Of a stretch of DNA of 64,000 nt, positions 11,925 to 24,802 are shown piece by piece. Position 1 is the first letter of the stretch; every line of letters begins with the position of its first letter. The notes beneath the pieces were generated by a model. It saw only the letters and a program-made list of their open reading frames with translations. It searched no databases and was not told the DNA's origin. Source of the stretch: Alectoria sarmentosa (Eukaryota > Ascomycota > Lecanoromycetes > Lecanorales > Parmeliaceae); the NCBI GenBank assembly GCA_009733775.1, contig WOGZ01000058.1, positions 1-64,000 on the forward strand, read 5' to 3'. The translations under genes were made by a program, and so were the position numbers.

Positions 11925-14157
11925 CTAAACGCCGCCGCCCTTCCTGTTCTGGTCCAGCAACAGCTTGGGCTTGATAAAGCCTTCGTCAAGCTGTGTAAAC
12001 CACGCCGCCTGTTCGTCTGATGTGCTAGAAAAGAGTTGGCTGATTGCTCCGCTGGCACTCAGATTGACATCACTGCTGGAGGGGTGGTTGACTGCGGCAT
12101 GAGATGATCCTGCTACCGCTGCCCGAGGCTCGCCTCTACTTGGAGACGATTTCCTTCTCGGGGGCCGAGTCCTAGCTGCTGGCGGAAGGTCGCTATCAGA
12201 GTATAAATTCTCCTCATCGCTCGGCATACTGTCTCCTCGGGCCAGTAGGGACTGACGCGCGAATTCGGCTTCTCTCTCCTTCTGACCGACAGTAGAGTTG
12301 TTGCGGGAGGTTGGTCTGTTTGGGGGGCTGACGCTAGGTGTCCCACTGCTGTATCCAGACTCCGCACCTCCCTTGACTCGGAGACCGTTCCTCTCGACTG
12401 GAACACCACCACCCTTCCGTGGTTGTGGCAGGTAGCCAACTGCATTTCCCGCACTCTTATAGTATGTTCCATTCGTGGCTGTTTCGATGTCAAATTCGTC
12501 GTCCGAATCGATCTCTTCCACCACGCCAGTCCGAATGCCCATGATCTCAAGCATGCGGGCGGTAGTGCCACCAAATATGATGACTGTCAGGACAACCACC
12601 ACGAGAACCGTAGCCTGTAAAGTGGGACCGTTGGCTCCAGTCAAGCCGGCAGCCAAAGCTACGCCGACAGCACCACGAAGTCCAGCCCAGAAAAGCATTA
12701 CTTGATACGAATAAGGGAGCTCATCGGCCACATCTTTCCCTCTCCTTTTGGCACGGTAGCGGATGAACCAATTAATGGCTCTTGAAAGAGGGAATACCGC
12801 ACACCACCTTGCCGCGCATATGCCGATGATGGCTATCAGAATGAATAAAGGCTTGAAGTATAGCGTAGTCTCCGTAAACAATGTCAGTCCGAGATAGATG
12901 AATATAAAATTTTCTGACAATTGTGCAAGTGCTGAAAACATATATTTCGTAGTCAATTGTGTACGTCGTGACATGTTGTAATAGGCGTAGTGTTTCAAGG
13001 TAATGCCACAGAATAACAGGCTAACGATACCTGACGAAAAGTTAGCATCACCACCACAAGCGACCATCTACCCTTGTAGCCTAGACGAACCTGACATCAT
13101 TGCTCCATTGGCGAAATAGTAGCTTGCGTAAGCGATCAGGATGATCAGACAGCTCTCAATCTTGGGAAACCGGCGAACCAGGGTGAACTTCAGTAGGAGC
13201 GCGGTTGCAATGCCGACGATGATTCCAATAACAAGACTCCCGAAAAATACCAGGAAAAATATACCGATAGCCTCAAAGAAGCTAGCGATGGTCAAAGAGC
13301 CACCCCTATTGCCGTCCGGCTTATATCTTTGAGCCGTGTCGAAGATGACGATGGCGATCGCATCATTCAGTATCGACTCTCCAAATATGACGGTGTACAG
13401 CTTTGGGTCTACCTTGTAAGTGTTGAAAATGGCAAGAATGGTGACCGGGTCCGTTGCAGATAACGTTGCCCCTACTGATATTGCCTCCACGAAAGATATT
13501 TTGAACCCATCAAGAGGTATCCGTGTCCACAGCCATAGAAACAAGCCTAGCACGATTGCTGATATGAACGTCCCCGCGAACGCAAACGTCAAGATAGTGC
13601 CAATGTTGCGGAAAAAGTTGGCTTGATGTAATTCGTATCCAGAGGCTAGGATGATCGGAGGGAGGAGTAGGTTGAAGAAGAACTGGTAGTTAAAGCTAAC
13701 GGTATTTTGGATGAAGGTTCCCTCGGTCAATTTTATGATCAAACCGGCGCCCATGCCTATAAATTTTCAGTCGACACATTTCTTCAAAGCCAATGGACGC
13801 AGAATGAGTCCTACCCGCAAATATCGAGATCACCGTCTCGTGGACCGCTTGTATCTTCTTGTGCTGAAGCATATAACTGGCAAATAGGGCCAGTATGAGT
13901 AGCATGATCAGAATGAACAATGCCCATGATGAGAAAATCTCCTTCTGTCCAGCCTCCGGCTCTGTAGAGTTTCCCTGTTAGCCGTCCATAAGTTGGCCCA
14001 ATGCTGAGAGTCCACTCACCACCATCCTCCGGATCTGCCTCGTCGTCGGTCTGTCGTTCTATATGTGTTGGAATGTCAGAGAAACTCCAGCGCTCTATAG
14101 ATCAAAAGGCATCATACTCAGAAGCTCATAGATGGCGTTGCCAATGAGCGAAGCCAT
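11925..14157 (-). CDS. NHX1: Endosomal/vacuolar Na+(K+)/H+ exchanger (NHX1 family, CPA1)
   Basis: Five minus-strand exons, 14157-14118, 14058-14020, 13961-13815, 13756-13091 and 13030-11925, encode 665 aa. Introns are 58-60 bp. The protein exchanges Na+ or K+ for H+ across late-endosomal or vacuolar membranes and tunes lumenal pH. About 11-12 hydrophobic helices fill the first 440 residues, starting with an F-I-L-I-M-L-L helix and the Q-A-V-H-E-T-V segment. The amiloride-site-like segment F-N-L-L-L-P-P-I-I-L and the ion-pocket region A-T-D-P-V-T-I-L and F-G-E-S-I-L-N-D-A are clear. The roughly 220-residue Ser/Arg-rich tail is cytosolic and likely regulatory. The short first exons were chosen because only the acceptor after CTCTACAG keeps frame into the first helix. 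Confidence 0.93.
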
Positions 14158-15027
14158 ACTGACGAGGTGGGAAAGAAGCAGGCGGCTTCCTGAACGAACG
14201 CACCTGCCTCAGCGTTCACGGGAAGACAACCAGCGTGACGGTGATGATACTACAGGTACGGAGACACGTCATATGACGAACTTGTATCGATGGTAGTTGA
14301 GGCCTCGTAGGAGATACTCGTATGTATTAGGAACCCACGCCAAGACTTATCGCGAGAAGGGGAGCCTTGGCTGAATCAAATTTACGAAGTACATTGATAA
14401 TCGATATACGCACCGAGCGACTACGACAATACTTCCAGCTGGATTCAGGTATTACGGTCTGCTATTGTTATTTCCTGCGTGGATCCTGAACACTTTGGTA
14501 TTAGTATTTATTATTGCATGTCTGGGATGTAATGGCTAAAACAAACGGCTATGTAAGGTAAGTAAAGTATGTACAATGACATGCGCTAGTGCTCACTCCC
14601 GTCCGGAGCCCCACCGAAGCTGAACTTCCGACCTCCCGCCTCGTCCGACCTCAAAGTTCAAGATTGGCTGTTGCTGTCAATGATTTGATGGTTGGATACA
14701 CCTTCTTTTCGCCTGACACCACCTACACTTCTCTGAACCGTCTCGCAAAGATCGACCGCTCAGCCAGCGCAGAGACATCTCTCGCTAAATACTTGTCCGG
14801 GAATTCACTCTTTATCAGGACGGACACCTGACTGGGTCATTCAGCCCAAGTGCAGAGGAAACAGTAGACCATGGACCTATTCGCAAACTCATAAGACTTT
14901 CTTGGATCCTGACCAGAAAAGCATCCTCGACCCGATCGGAAATTGATTTGCTTGTACAAATCTCCCACTCTCGTCCTGTACCGTTGCCTACCTCTTCCAA
15001 CCCATCTTAGTCGAAGCCTAGGGTTTG
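14158..15027. promoter_or_regulatory. Divergent promoter region between NHX1 and the sugar transporter
   Basis: These 870 bp separate two genes transcribed away from each other and must hold both promoters. No TATA box or known operator stands out convincingly. Short reading frames here lack any recognisable motif. Confidence 0.5.
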
Positions 15028-17285
15028 ATGGCACATGACTCAACAACATCACGGCCAGTCTCCAGACTGTCGAGGAAAAGTTCTCGGCAGGAAGAAACGA
15101 CCGAAAGTCGTCTCTCGTCGCCTTTAAGTTCTGCAAAAGACCACAGAAGTAGGCCAGGATCCCTTGACTTGAATGAGAACTCGCCTCTGCTCTCACCCCA
15201 ACGAATCCAGAACGAGCGTGGATCCGAGGACCGCGGTACCTCTACAGGTCTATTAGATTGGAACGATGGGGAAGAGGAGAAATCCAAAAGCACTTTTTAC
15301 CTCATCATATTGACGTTAGGCATTGGAGGGTGAGAGTACTCTACCCATACCCTGCCAGCGCGCTACAAGAGTAATTCAGTGCTGACGGAATTGACGCAGG
15401 CTACAAATAGCATGGGCAACGGAGCTGTCAAATGGCTCTGTATGTGCAGCGGCCTGGTCAGAATGTCTTGTATGCTAATAGGTTTATGAACAGCCCTATC
15501 TTCTTTCGCTGGGCATGAGCAAGTCCCTACTCGCTTTCGTATGGATCGCTGGGCCGCTCTCCGGTACTCTTGTTCAGCCTTACGTCGGTATTCGAAGTGA
15601 CAACTGCCGCATATCGTGGGGAAAGAGGGTACCTTTCATGCTTGCGGGCGCATTCGCGACCGCAATTTCCCTCTTGTGCTTGGCTTGGACAAAGGAAATT
15701 GTGCACGGGTTTCTTGGGTTTTTCGGCGCGAATCCAGAGTCGCATGGTGTCAAAGTTTGCTCAATCGTCTTCGCAATCGTATGGGTCTACGTATTGGATT
15801 TTGCAATCAATACAGGTGAACAATCAATCACGGCTCCCAATGGATGCCGCTAACATTCTCTCAGTTCAAGCGGGCATCCGCGCCTTCATAGTTGACTATG
15901 CACCAACGCATCAGCAGGAGGACGCCAATTCGTGGGCTGGTCGAGTCACTGGCATCGGCAACATTCTAGGATACCTCTCCGGCTACATGAATCTTCCCCA
16001 TATCTTCCCTTGGCTAGGCAATACACAGTTCAAAGTTCTTTGTGTCATCGCCAGTGTTTCCCTCTGTACGTATTTTCCGAGTCCTTGTTTCCTCTTTTGA
16101 ACAGAATTTTGAGTCTTGAGACATGTCTTCGGAGCCTTCACTCTCTGGACGTGTCTCCAGACTCGTCACACCCCCTTAGACAAGCAAAACTGACTCTGAA
16201 AACACAATCCAGGCGGGACAGTCGTAATCACCTCCCTCTACATTCGCGAACGCGATCCTCGCCTTGAAGGGCCCCCTTCGGATGCCAATCCTGGGATCTT
16301 AAGCTTTTTCCGCCAAGTATTCAACTCGATCCGTCGACTTCCACCCCAGAGTCGCAAAGTCTGCGAAGTACAGTTTTTCAATTGGATGGGTTGGTTCGGC
16401 TTTCTGTTCTACATCACAACCTGGATTGGCCAATTGCACGTGAACCCTTACTTCGTCTTACATCCCGACCTCACCCCAGCCGAAATCGACAAGGCCTGGG
16501 AAGACGCCACACGGGTTGGCACCTTCGCGCTCTTGATGTTTGCTTTCACCTCCTTCGCTTCCAACATGCTCCTCCCATTTCTAGTCATTCCCTCCTACAG
16601 CGCCCCTCCTCCTAAGACTCCCTCCACGCCGCAGCATCACACCCCAGGCACACCCGGTACCCTTTCCGCGAGTATCACGTCTTTTTTCCCATCTGCACCT
16701 TCCCCATCTCCAACCCTTCATGCCCGTCTGACCCGCCTCTTGGACCTTTGTCAAATAAAATGGCTCACCCTCCGCCGCGCTTGGCTGCTCTCCCATATTC
16801 TCTTCGCCGTCTGCATGGCCTCTACCTTCTTCATTTCGACTCCGACTCAAGCCACAGTGTTGGCCGGCGTCGTCGGCTTGCCCTGGGCTCTCACCTTATG
16901 GGCCCCTTTTGCTCTCATTAGCGCCGAAATATCAAAACGAGACAGTGAGGCTCGACGGCGAGGCTTTAACTCGGAGAAACCAGAAGATCAAGCAGGTGTA
17001 ATACTTGGTCTTCACAACGTCGCCATCGCTGCTCCACAAATTGTCTCGACACTCGTCTCGAGTGCCATCTTCAAACTCGCGCAGAAACAGAGAGGGGAGC
17101 CTTATGATAGTAGTGTAGGATGGGTACTTCGATTTGGTGGATTAGCAGCGCTGGTCGCAGCGTTCTTCACTTGGAGGATTAGGGAAGACGCGGAGCCCGT
17201 CAAGGGAAATGGAGGAAAGCGGGAGGGAGCGACCGGAGAAGACGAGAGAGGTTTGAGAGATCATCAGAATGGCGATGTGGCGTGA
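15028..17285 (+). CDS. Sugar (sucrose/alpha-glucoside) H+ symporter, SUT1/SLC45 family
   Basis: Five exons, 15028-15329, 15400-15439, 15494-15815, 15865-16065 and 16213-17285, encode 645 aa. The 40-nt second exon codes the conserved first helix (L-Q-I-A-W-A-T-E). The family belongs to the major facilitator superfamily and includes plant sucrose carriers and fission-yeast Sut1. It imports disaccharides with protons at the plasma membrane. About 12 membrane helices are visible, with the signature S-W-G-K-R-V-P-F after helix 2 and the Q-A-G-I-R-A-F segment in helix 4. A long Pro/Ser-rich central loop (P-S-T-P-Q-H region) and a charged C-terminal tail flank the second half. The N-terminal 75 residues are Ser/Arg-rich and cytosolic. 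Substrate preference cannot be read from sequence. Confidence 0.88.
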
Positions 17286-18856
17286 AATGTAGTGGGACGA
17301 GTCAACGATCTTTGAGCTGAGCAGGGGACAGGTGTATTGGGCTTGATACGGTGCATGATCTGTGGTGAGGCGATTTGTCGGACACCAATGCCCTCGATAT
17401 GATCCCTTTTTTTTTTTTTTGACAAGTAGCCTGACAACTATGATTCAATGAAGGGCAACAGCCTCAGCTTCAATGCCGCTCGACGGAGCATCTCCAATTT
17501 CCTTTCTTAACGTTGCTCACCAATTTCTTTCAAAGGAGCAAAAAATCCAGGGTCTTGCTCAAACCATGCAGTGCAAGGATGATCCATCCTCTTCCGTCAG
17601 GGACACGATCGAGGCATAAACCCCCCTTTCTTCCTCCGCAGGTCGAACCCTGCTCTGTCGGTTTTCCAGACTGGGAGACTCGTTCCGACGTTGTGTCGTA
17701 GCCCGAATCATCTTGCCACCTTTTCACAGCAGGCAAGCTTGCTAAGCAAAAAAAGGTGGGCAGTCTTGTCTACTGGCCTACCTTCTACTACTCACTCTCG
17801 GGTAGGCAGTTCGATGTGCAGAAACAGTCCTGTCCGAAACAGAGTGAGTGCTTCGTGGGCCCATGAAAAAACCTCGGATAATCGTGCACATGTCGTCGGC
17901 CTTCAAGGCGGTCTCCATCTCTAGCACCGCAGCCGGGCCCTTTTTTCTGGCAGCGTGCCTGCTTGATAGGATTTTTGCCTCCCATCCGCCGACTCTTCCC
18001 CCCCCTTCTCTGGTAGGTTGAGCATACACGGCCTCCTACGCTGTTCCGATATGCTGGGTCTTTGAAAACATTCGCCTTGCCGGGGGTTTGATGGTATACT
18101 GGTGAACGTGTGGATGTGATGTGCGCATGCATTTCCTACTCGTGAGTTGCGCTGTCCGGGTAGAAACATACGTATGGGCTTCGAAAGTGTTGCCGGAAAG
18201 TGTGCCTGGACAAGCAGTACGAGCCCGCTCAGTGGTGACACTCGTTGTACCCTGAAGTCGTGGCCGCTGATCCCGTATGTAGGGGAATCTAAAGAAAAGA
18301 GAATATGAATCGAGTATGTCCCTTCACTATTACAATAATATCTTTCCATTCCCCATCTATAAACACGTCGATCTCTTTCCAAAAGCCCTTGGCAGGAAGT
18401 CAACAAGGCTAGAGGAGGCATCTAGTCCAGCAATAGTCGAACAAATAATGGCAAGAAATGCTCCCTTCCCCACTTTTGTTCTCCAACCACCCTGCTCCAA
18501 CACCATGCGTCGTTCGGATCTAGCATGACAAGCGTAATAAGTACATTAAGGGGACCGTAGATGCAAGCTCCAGCTAATCAACTGAGACGGATGTATTACC
18601 ACCCATGCATGATAAAGTGACTTTCTAAGGAAATTAAAATTAAGAAAATGAGGAAAGGAATTCGTGAAATCGTGGATATGTAACGGGCGTAGTACTTTAT
18701 GAAGTCGACTTTCCAAGGGGGAAAATCCCGAGATCGCTGTCATTTGCGTCGCGGGACTGCGAGCAGGCGGACAATGTAGCACAGTCTTGGAGTGGTAGCG
18801 GGACAACATCGAAATCAAGCGATCAGAGGCCGATGCTACAAGCCAGTTCATGGGCT
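17286..18856. other. Convergent intergenic region with no supported gene
   Basis: This is the 3' space between the sugar transporter (plus strand) and STE12 (minus strand). A poly-T run lies near 17407-17420. Short frames on both strands lack domains, splice continuity or codon patterns like the neighbours. I see nothing further that I can support. Confidence 0.5.
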
Positions 18857-21353
18857 TCATATCTGTTGCTGTAACATATGTTGGGTCGTTATCATCTGTG
18901 GGGGCGCCATAACGTGGCCTGCTCCCATGCCGGTGGTTGGCATTCGCATGGAGGCTGCTGTCAAATTAGTCATTGGACTGTTGGTCAACCCATTCGTCAA
19001 CCCATTTGTCAATCCGTTTGTCAACCCGCTCGACATGTAGTTATGGTCTGGCGGCGGTGGAGACTCGTCATCCAGGACTCCAAATTCATTCTCCTCGGCC
19101 TCGAGATCTTCGTCACTATAGGCGCCGACTTCGCCATCTGGACGGGCTTCATGTGTGCGACGATGTCTGTTGAATGGGTTGGTTACCGTTCATACATGAT
19201 CACGAAGACGGTATGCACAACGCGTCGACTTACTGAGCAAGATTGTCAGATCGCGAAAAGGCCTTCTGGCAGTGAGGGCAGACATATGGTCGCTCCTGAG
19301 TATGGGTCCTCACATGTCTAAGCGCCGGAAAAATGTCAGCGGCTGCGGAAATTAATAGGCAAATCGTCATGGATAAATATCCGAAAGGGCAAACGTAGGT
19401 AGGGTATATTCTTGGGGGTATGCCACCATGGAGGGGTAGGGAGCCTATCAGACATACCTTTTGAGATGCTCTAATCGCTTAAAGAGACGTCCACACGTGG
19501 GAATTGGGCACGAATGCGACTTGTGGGGGTATGGACCCAGCTCCATCAAAGTCGCACTGCGGGCCCTGCGCACGGGACCAGGCCTGTCAGCTCGTGTAGC
19601 CACTGGGCTATTGTCCATGGAATTGGTTATATGATCGGTCTGATATCCAGTGTAATTGTCGTGTTGAGGGGGCACCATACCCATGTTGTGGGGCGCGGGG
19701 CTACCTTCCAAGGTAGGCAAAGGGGTCGTATGGCGGGACATTTGCTCCAACATCTCCTTGTGTTGCTGCACCATGTTGGCGTAACCGCTGGCTATGGTCC
19801 CTGGTTGTGGTGAATTATGCTCGCCATCTCCATCTTCTGGCCCAACTGAAGCGGACACCGACCGGCGAAGATCGCTATGGCGGTGCGGTGCATGTGGCAT
19901 TGCCGCAGTGCCAGTGGTGTTGGTGACACCATTGGTCACGTTTGGTGGGATTGAAGATCTTCGTCTTCGCTGCTTGTATGTAGGAGACCCCTCAATTACG
20001 GAATAGACATTACTCGAGGGGTATCTCTGAGTGGCGTTGAACTGGCCTCCCGAGAGGTTGGCAGTAGGCAAATGCATCATAGGGTTGTAGTTTTGAGAGT
20101 TATCGGGAATGGCTGTGTAGAGACCAGTGTCCTCATTAGCAATGTAAGCTGGCTCTGCTAGATTTTGGGCATGCTGAGGTGGAGTGATGGGTTCGAACGA
20201 GATACCTCGCTGGCTGTAGTCTTCGTATTGAGAGGAGACGAAGGAAGGCGCCGGGGAGTATTCCATGTACGTCGGCATCGATGTGTGTCGTTGGTGCACT
20301 CGTGTGAGCGGGATGCCATTTCGATCATATTGCAATTGTCCAAAGTCTTGCTCACGCTTAATGAAGTTTGTTGCAGCGGTAGAGGGCATGGACACTTGAG
20401 AATAAGCACCAATAGTTTGCGGCAGCTCTTCGGTGACCGTAGGCATTGATGTGGGGACCATCTGTGGCGGGGGCATCGAGTCCACTGCACGTAGGACAGG
20501 CGAGGTCGATTGCGAATATGCCGAACTAGCGTTTAAGGATGAGGTGTTTGCTTGTTGACTCTTTGTGAGTTGCTCGAACAAAGACTGCGAGGAGTCGAAC
20601 TCGAATGACAGAGCCGGCTCATTGACTGCCATTGTAGTCGCTTCCTGATTCATCTTCTCCCTCTTCAAGTCTCTTTCCAGCGCATCGAGGAAGAGTCGGT
20701 CATGTGGCACGCTGTACCAGTAGAATACCTTCTGCTTCTTTTGTGTTCTGATGCAATTGTTCTTATACATGAAGTCGAGGAATGGACTCTTTGGCTCCTC
20801 GAGCGAGGCATCGGTGCCAGACTTGAGGTTGCGCAGATCCGAGAAGATGCCCTCCTCGAACTTCTTCGAATTCTTCACTGGCCGCCCAAAAGCTTGGAAT
20901 CGGAAGGAAAGGCATCGCACGATATCTGTGCCGGAGATGTGAAACAAGTTGTTCCTGCAAGACATTAGGACTGCCCGCACGATGCTCGACAAGGTGATCT
21001 GGTGTCTTACCATAACACACACGAAACGTACTCGCCCGTCGGCAACAAGAACCTCCTAATATACTGATCGGGGGTCCAGTCCACAGGCGCAGAGATGAGA
21101 AAGTATTTGACTGGCAAGGGAGTCAGCCCGTGTCCGACAACGCCAGCAGCATGGATCGCATGGTAGGGCGCCCAGCTGCCAACTTCTGGTATCCAGATAC
21201 CACAACGAGGGGATGCTTACGGTTGTCGACTTGCTGCAGTGCGACTTGCGCATCTTGTGGAAGACTCTGTTGCGCTGCATCAGAGAGCATAAAGGTTTCT
21301 GGCTTCTGCGGCGGCGCCATTGCCGTTGGGTTGTTTTGGGAATACATTGACAT
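18857..21353 (-). CDS. STE12: Ste12-like transcription factor (STE homeodomain plus two C2H2 fingers)
   Basis: Five minus-strand exons, 21353-21221, 21110-21011, 20954-19458, 19317-19234 and 19166-18857, encode 707 aa. Ste12 acts in the nucleus below the pheromone and invasive-growth MAP kinases. In plant-pathogenic fungi it is needed for host penetration. The STE DNA-binding domain (about residues 30-190) includes Y-F-L-I-S-A-P-V-D-W-T and W-N-N-L-F-H-I-S-G-T-D-I-V-R. A long Ser/Pro/Gln-rich middle follows. Two C2H2 fingers (C-P-I-P-T-C and C-P-H-C-Q-K) are characteristic of filamentous fungi. Introns 3 (140 bp) and 4 (67 bp) each interrupt a finger. The C-terminus has four L-T-N-G/S repeats. 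The start could also be the second Met, at 21347. Confidence 0.95.
18981..19035. repeat. 12-bp tandem repeat inside STE12 coding sequence
   Basis: About four degenerate copies of a 12-bp unit (plus strand GTCAACCCATTC-like) encode consecutive Leu-Thr-Asn-Gly tetrapeptides near the Ste12 C-terminus. Third-position differences between units keep the peptide nearly constant. Confidence 0.85.
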
Positions 21354-24300
21354 GGTGCTGCGTCACACCGCAACTGGCAGACAGTTGGTGTAATCCCCGT
21401 ACGAATGATGTTTCGTCGACGAAGGGGGATGGAGGATGTGTGGTGGGCGGTGGGCGGTGGGCGGTGCTTGAGGCGGGTGGATACCAGCTCGCGGCTCGCA
21501 AAAAGCAGTGTAAGGCAGTGGTTATGTCAACGCAGTTTGAGCGACTGTGATGAATGTCGGGATGCAGGTACCGGCCTCAAGATGTTTTGAATTGACGCGA
21601 TTTTGAATGGTCAAAGGCAATCGTGCAGGGCCTGCCTGTCGAAGTCCGTTTGTTTCCAAAAACCAAACCTCGCACCGGCAAGGCTGACGAAAAAGGAGAT
21701 GCTGGAAACACTGGCCAGCGGTCGTTTCAAAAGCTCAAAGCAAGCTTAGAATGAAGGGTGAGAGAATCTGTAGCGACGGAAAGTGAGACGTAGAAGAGAA
21801 AGAGTGCACACAAAGAGGTTGGATGTTTGGATGTATTGTTTGGGTTGCGAGTAAGGGAAGGGAATGGAAGGGGGGGAGGGGGAGAGGGAAGCGCTGATGT
21901 TTTAGAATCGAGTTGAGCTGTGTTTGAGAATTGGGAATCGAATGTCAAACGGGGTCTGGATTTCGGCGGGAAAGAGAGAGGGAGGGGGGGGTGAAATGTG
22001 CTAGGATTCAGGTTGGATTCGTGTAAAACAAGCGCCAAAAAAACCAAAAAAAAAAAAAAGGAAAAAAACGTGACCCGGGGGGGCGGAGGGCACACTTTCG
22101 AAAGAGATGAGCCAGGCTACTTTTGGATCATCATCCTTGCTGATCGTCAACGAATCGCCAATGGATTTTAGGTATGGATTTATTATTGGCCCAACGTGGC
22201 CTCTCTGAACAGGTCATTCTTCTTCACAATGTTGAGCTTCAAATGGTGTCTCTGGTCTACGCTTTGATCGTTTCCCGTTACGATATATCCTTGCACAGAA
22301 GAATTACTCCAATGGCCCCCAAAGCCTATTGTCTGTGCGAAATAAAGAACAGGTAAGATGAAGAATAATGAGAATGTGTGGTTCAAGTTCACTGGTTCGG
22401 TGGACTGTGCGGACTGCGGAAATGAGTATCTAGAAGCAAAGTCATGCTCACCAAAGGCACAGCCAAGCCCAGAAGCCGGACATAATGCCAACTTCAGCTG
22501 ACTAGGCGCTCCTCTCCACACGTGAATATGACTTCTGCAGTGGTCATGTAAGGGTTGGGTCTTTGCCATTGCAAATCCAATACCTTGCTTCCACTTTGAA
22601 GCCGCTGTTATTCATCATACACGACCGCCACGTTCAGTAATGGTATTCTTTTCTCCGGTAATGCTCCGGTCGTACTGGAAAGTGGCAACCTTGGGTCATG
22701 GCTGTTGACAAGTCATTCGTCCAGCGGCACGCAAGAGGATTGAGGCGTGGTACCTGCTGGCCAGTGATTGGTTTGACATTGCAAGCCTGAATCTAGATTT
22801 GGGCGCTTACAGTCTTTCGGGTTAGCCCGCTGCCGAGGTTCTTAAAGCCCCCCTCCTCAGAAAGGTTTCAGGTTTAGGCAAGAAGACGGGGATGAAATGG
22901 CGTAACTGAAGCTGTTCAACAGACATCCATCAATCATGGCAATCGTCAGGCTTTTACATCCATTCTGCAATCAAATACCCGGCAGTCAGACTCTACAAAA
23001 TGACCGCTCTCACGGATTCAAGTCATCATCCTGTACGTTTTGCAACTTATCCCCGCCAGATTGATGACGCCGTTCCCGTTGGCAACGTTCCATCATGGCG
23101 TGATTCTACGAGTACCACGGCACGCTTCTATACAAGCGTACTGTGTCGGCTCGAGCACCCACCCTTGACAGCCTGGCTGAGTTCAACTTTTCAACGCAGC
23201 AGGAGAAAACCCGCTGGCCCACAGTCGAGGATTCATCAGGTATTCTGGGCCCGTTTGCGATCAAAGAACCCTGCGTCCGCGTGCTAATCTGGTGCTTTGG
23301 AAATCATACACCATTCTAGTGGCGCTGAATCGTCAAAATTAGGTGGTCGCATGTACCAAACTTTAGAAGTCTCCCTCTTGCCGTTCCAAGCAGAGTGGGA
23401 CAAATCTCCGATTGGTATGACAACTGCAGTGCTAGACCTATCTCGCGGCAATCTGTAAACTACGTGAGAACGCTGTTTACTCCGTGGCGGAAAAGGGCCG
23501 TGGTCGTAATTGTTGGCACTGTGTCCGGTAAAAGCACAAAAAGCATAAGATACTGAGAGACCTGGGCAAAGACAAATTAGGTTGCCAAGCTTGAGAAGGT
23601 TCAGAGTGCAATTACGCATGATCTCATGAGCACTGGACCCGGTACTATTATCACTGCCCAGCACGTGCTGAACTGCACGTGTTGCTCCCAAGTGGATCTT
23701 CACCGCAGCGGGATAAAGTAAGAACATACAGTTCCTAACCCTCGTGCTGGGCTGCAAGAGCACGAATGGGATATGACAGTTTGATCGACGGTCTGAAACC
23801 CGAAGATAGGCGCGCCAACGCATTCGCCCAAGAAAGATTTCCCGATTAGGAAATTCGAATGCCAATACACTTTATCCACTTGAATATCGCATAAGTACTG
23901 ATGAGGTATGGCTGTGAAGTAAGACAAAGTGCGAACGCCGATCTCTTGTGTTCGGGGTTTTGGTTTGAAGCTGCTGTTCGTTGATGAGCGCGGCCGAGCG
24001 GCCGACGGCTTGAGCAAATCACATGTAGACAATTCTCCCAAACGCAGCACACCCAAGCTGGACGGCGATCAACCAGGTAGACAGAGTATGCGGTAGTGGA
24101 GTATAGGGGCGTACCACCGTCCATAAGAAACCGGTCACCGTCTGTTGAAACATCAATTGGTCGACTTCCTCATAGACGACCACGTCTGAGTTCATGCTGT
24201 TTCGAATATCGACTCTCAATCAGCCGTCCCGCTGTTCAAAATATCGGTAAATTGTACAGCCCTTTCCCGGTACTTGAGCCTTGGAGGATTCACTTATCAC

Positions 24301-24802
24301 CCTAATAGATACGTGTGGTGGTCAGTTGCTCCGCCGCCGCACAAAGCCAACTTGTTAAAGGGACGGTGAGGACCAGTCCACCAGACTGGGAAATCACGAT
24401 GGACACAAGTAGTAAAATGGTACTTGCTTCTGTATTGTAAGCTACGGGCACGGTCATTACTGCATGAGTCTTGTGTCTCCTCAGGGCCCTTTAAGCTCGG
24501 CATGCTGCACAATAGCTCTCTGTAGGACGCGCTTGTGCCCAGATGTTAAACATTACAACCAGGACTCCTGCCGCTCACCTTCAGCCATGAGCATGCTGGG
24601 CGTTCCGTACCAATAACGGTTGTTTTGCTCCGAGATTCTTGTAAGTCGTAAGCCAAAGATGCCCACAATAGTAAAGTGCCCACAGTAGTGGTCGAAGTGG
24701 TTTCAAATAAGTTATTATTGGCTGAAACCTCGTATTTTCGACGCCGCACTGATGCGCCAAAATCCGTGCCCTCTCTGTATGTAGAGCCGACGTACCGATA
24801 AC
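21354..24802. other. Long STE12 upstream region; no supported gene
   Basis: About 3.4 kb separate the STE12 start from the stop codon of the next gene. The segment 21840-22085 has a strong strand bias: G-rich tracts on the plus strand, including runs of 7-8 G, then an A-rich run. That would make a pyrimidine-rich STE12 promoter or leader. From 22600 to 24800 I find several open frames on both strands, but none has a recognisable domain or convincing exon structure. A small lineage-specific gene cannot be excluded. Confidence 0.5.

Noticed and set aside
17641..17660. GGTTCGACC-like B-box on the minus strand, considered as a tRNA gene
   Set aside because: No A-box at proper spacing and no cloverleaf or acceptor-stem pairing could be found.
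18792..19040. Plus-strand frame with repeated N-P-F-V residues, looking like a repeat protein
   Set aside because: It is the antisense of the STE12 last exon, where the same bases encode the L-T-N-G repeats and the conserved Ste12 C-terminus.
21727..22095. Minus-strand frame rich in Pro, Ser and Leu
   Set aside because: Composition follows the G-rich plus-strand tracts. There is no domain or start context, and it lies in the STE12 upstream region.
22183..24056. Several overlapping open frames of 90-190 codons on both strands
   Set aside because: None shows a recognisable motif, splice continuity or favourable start context. They overlap each other on opposite strands.
24146..24152. TGAAACA, a Ste12 pheromone-response-like element
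   Set aside because: Single occurrences of a 7-mer are expected by chance in a window this size, and it lies about 2.8 kb from STE12. No clustering was seen.
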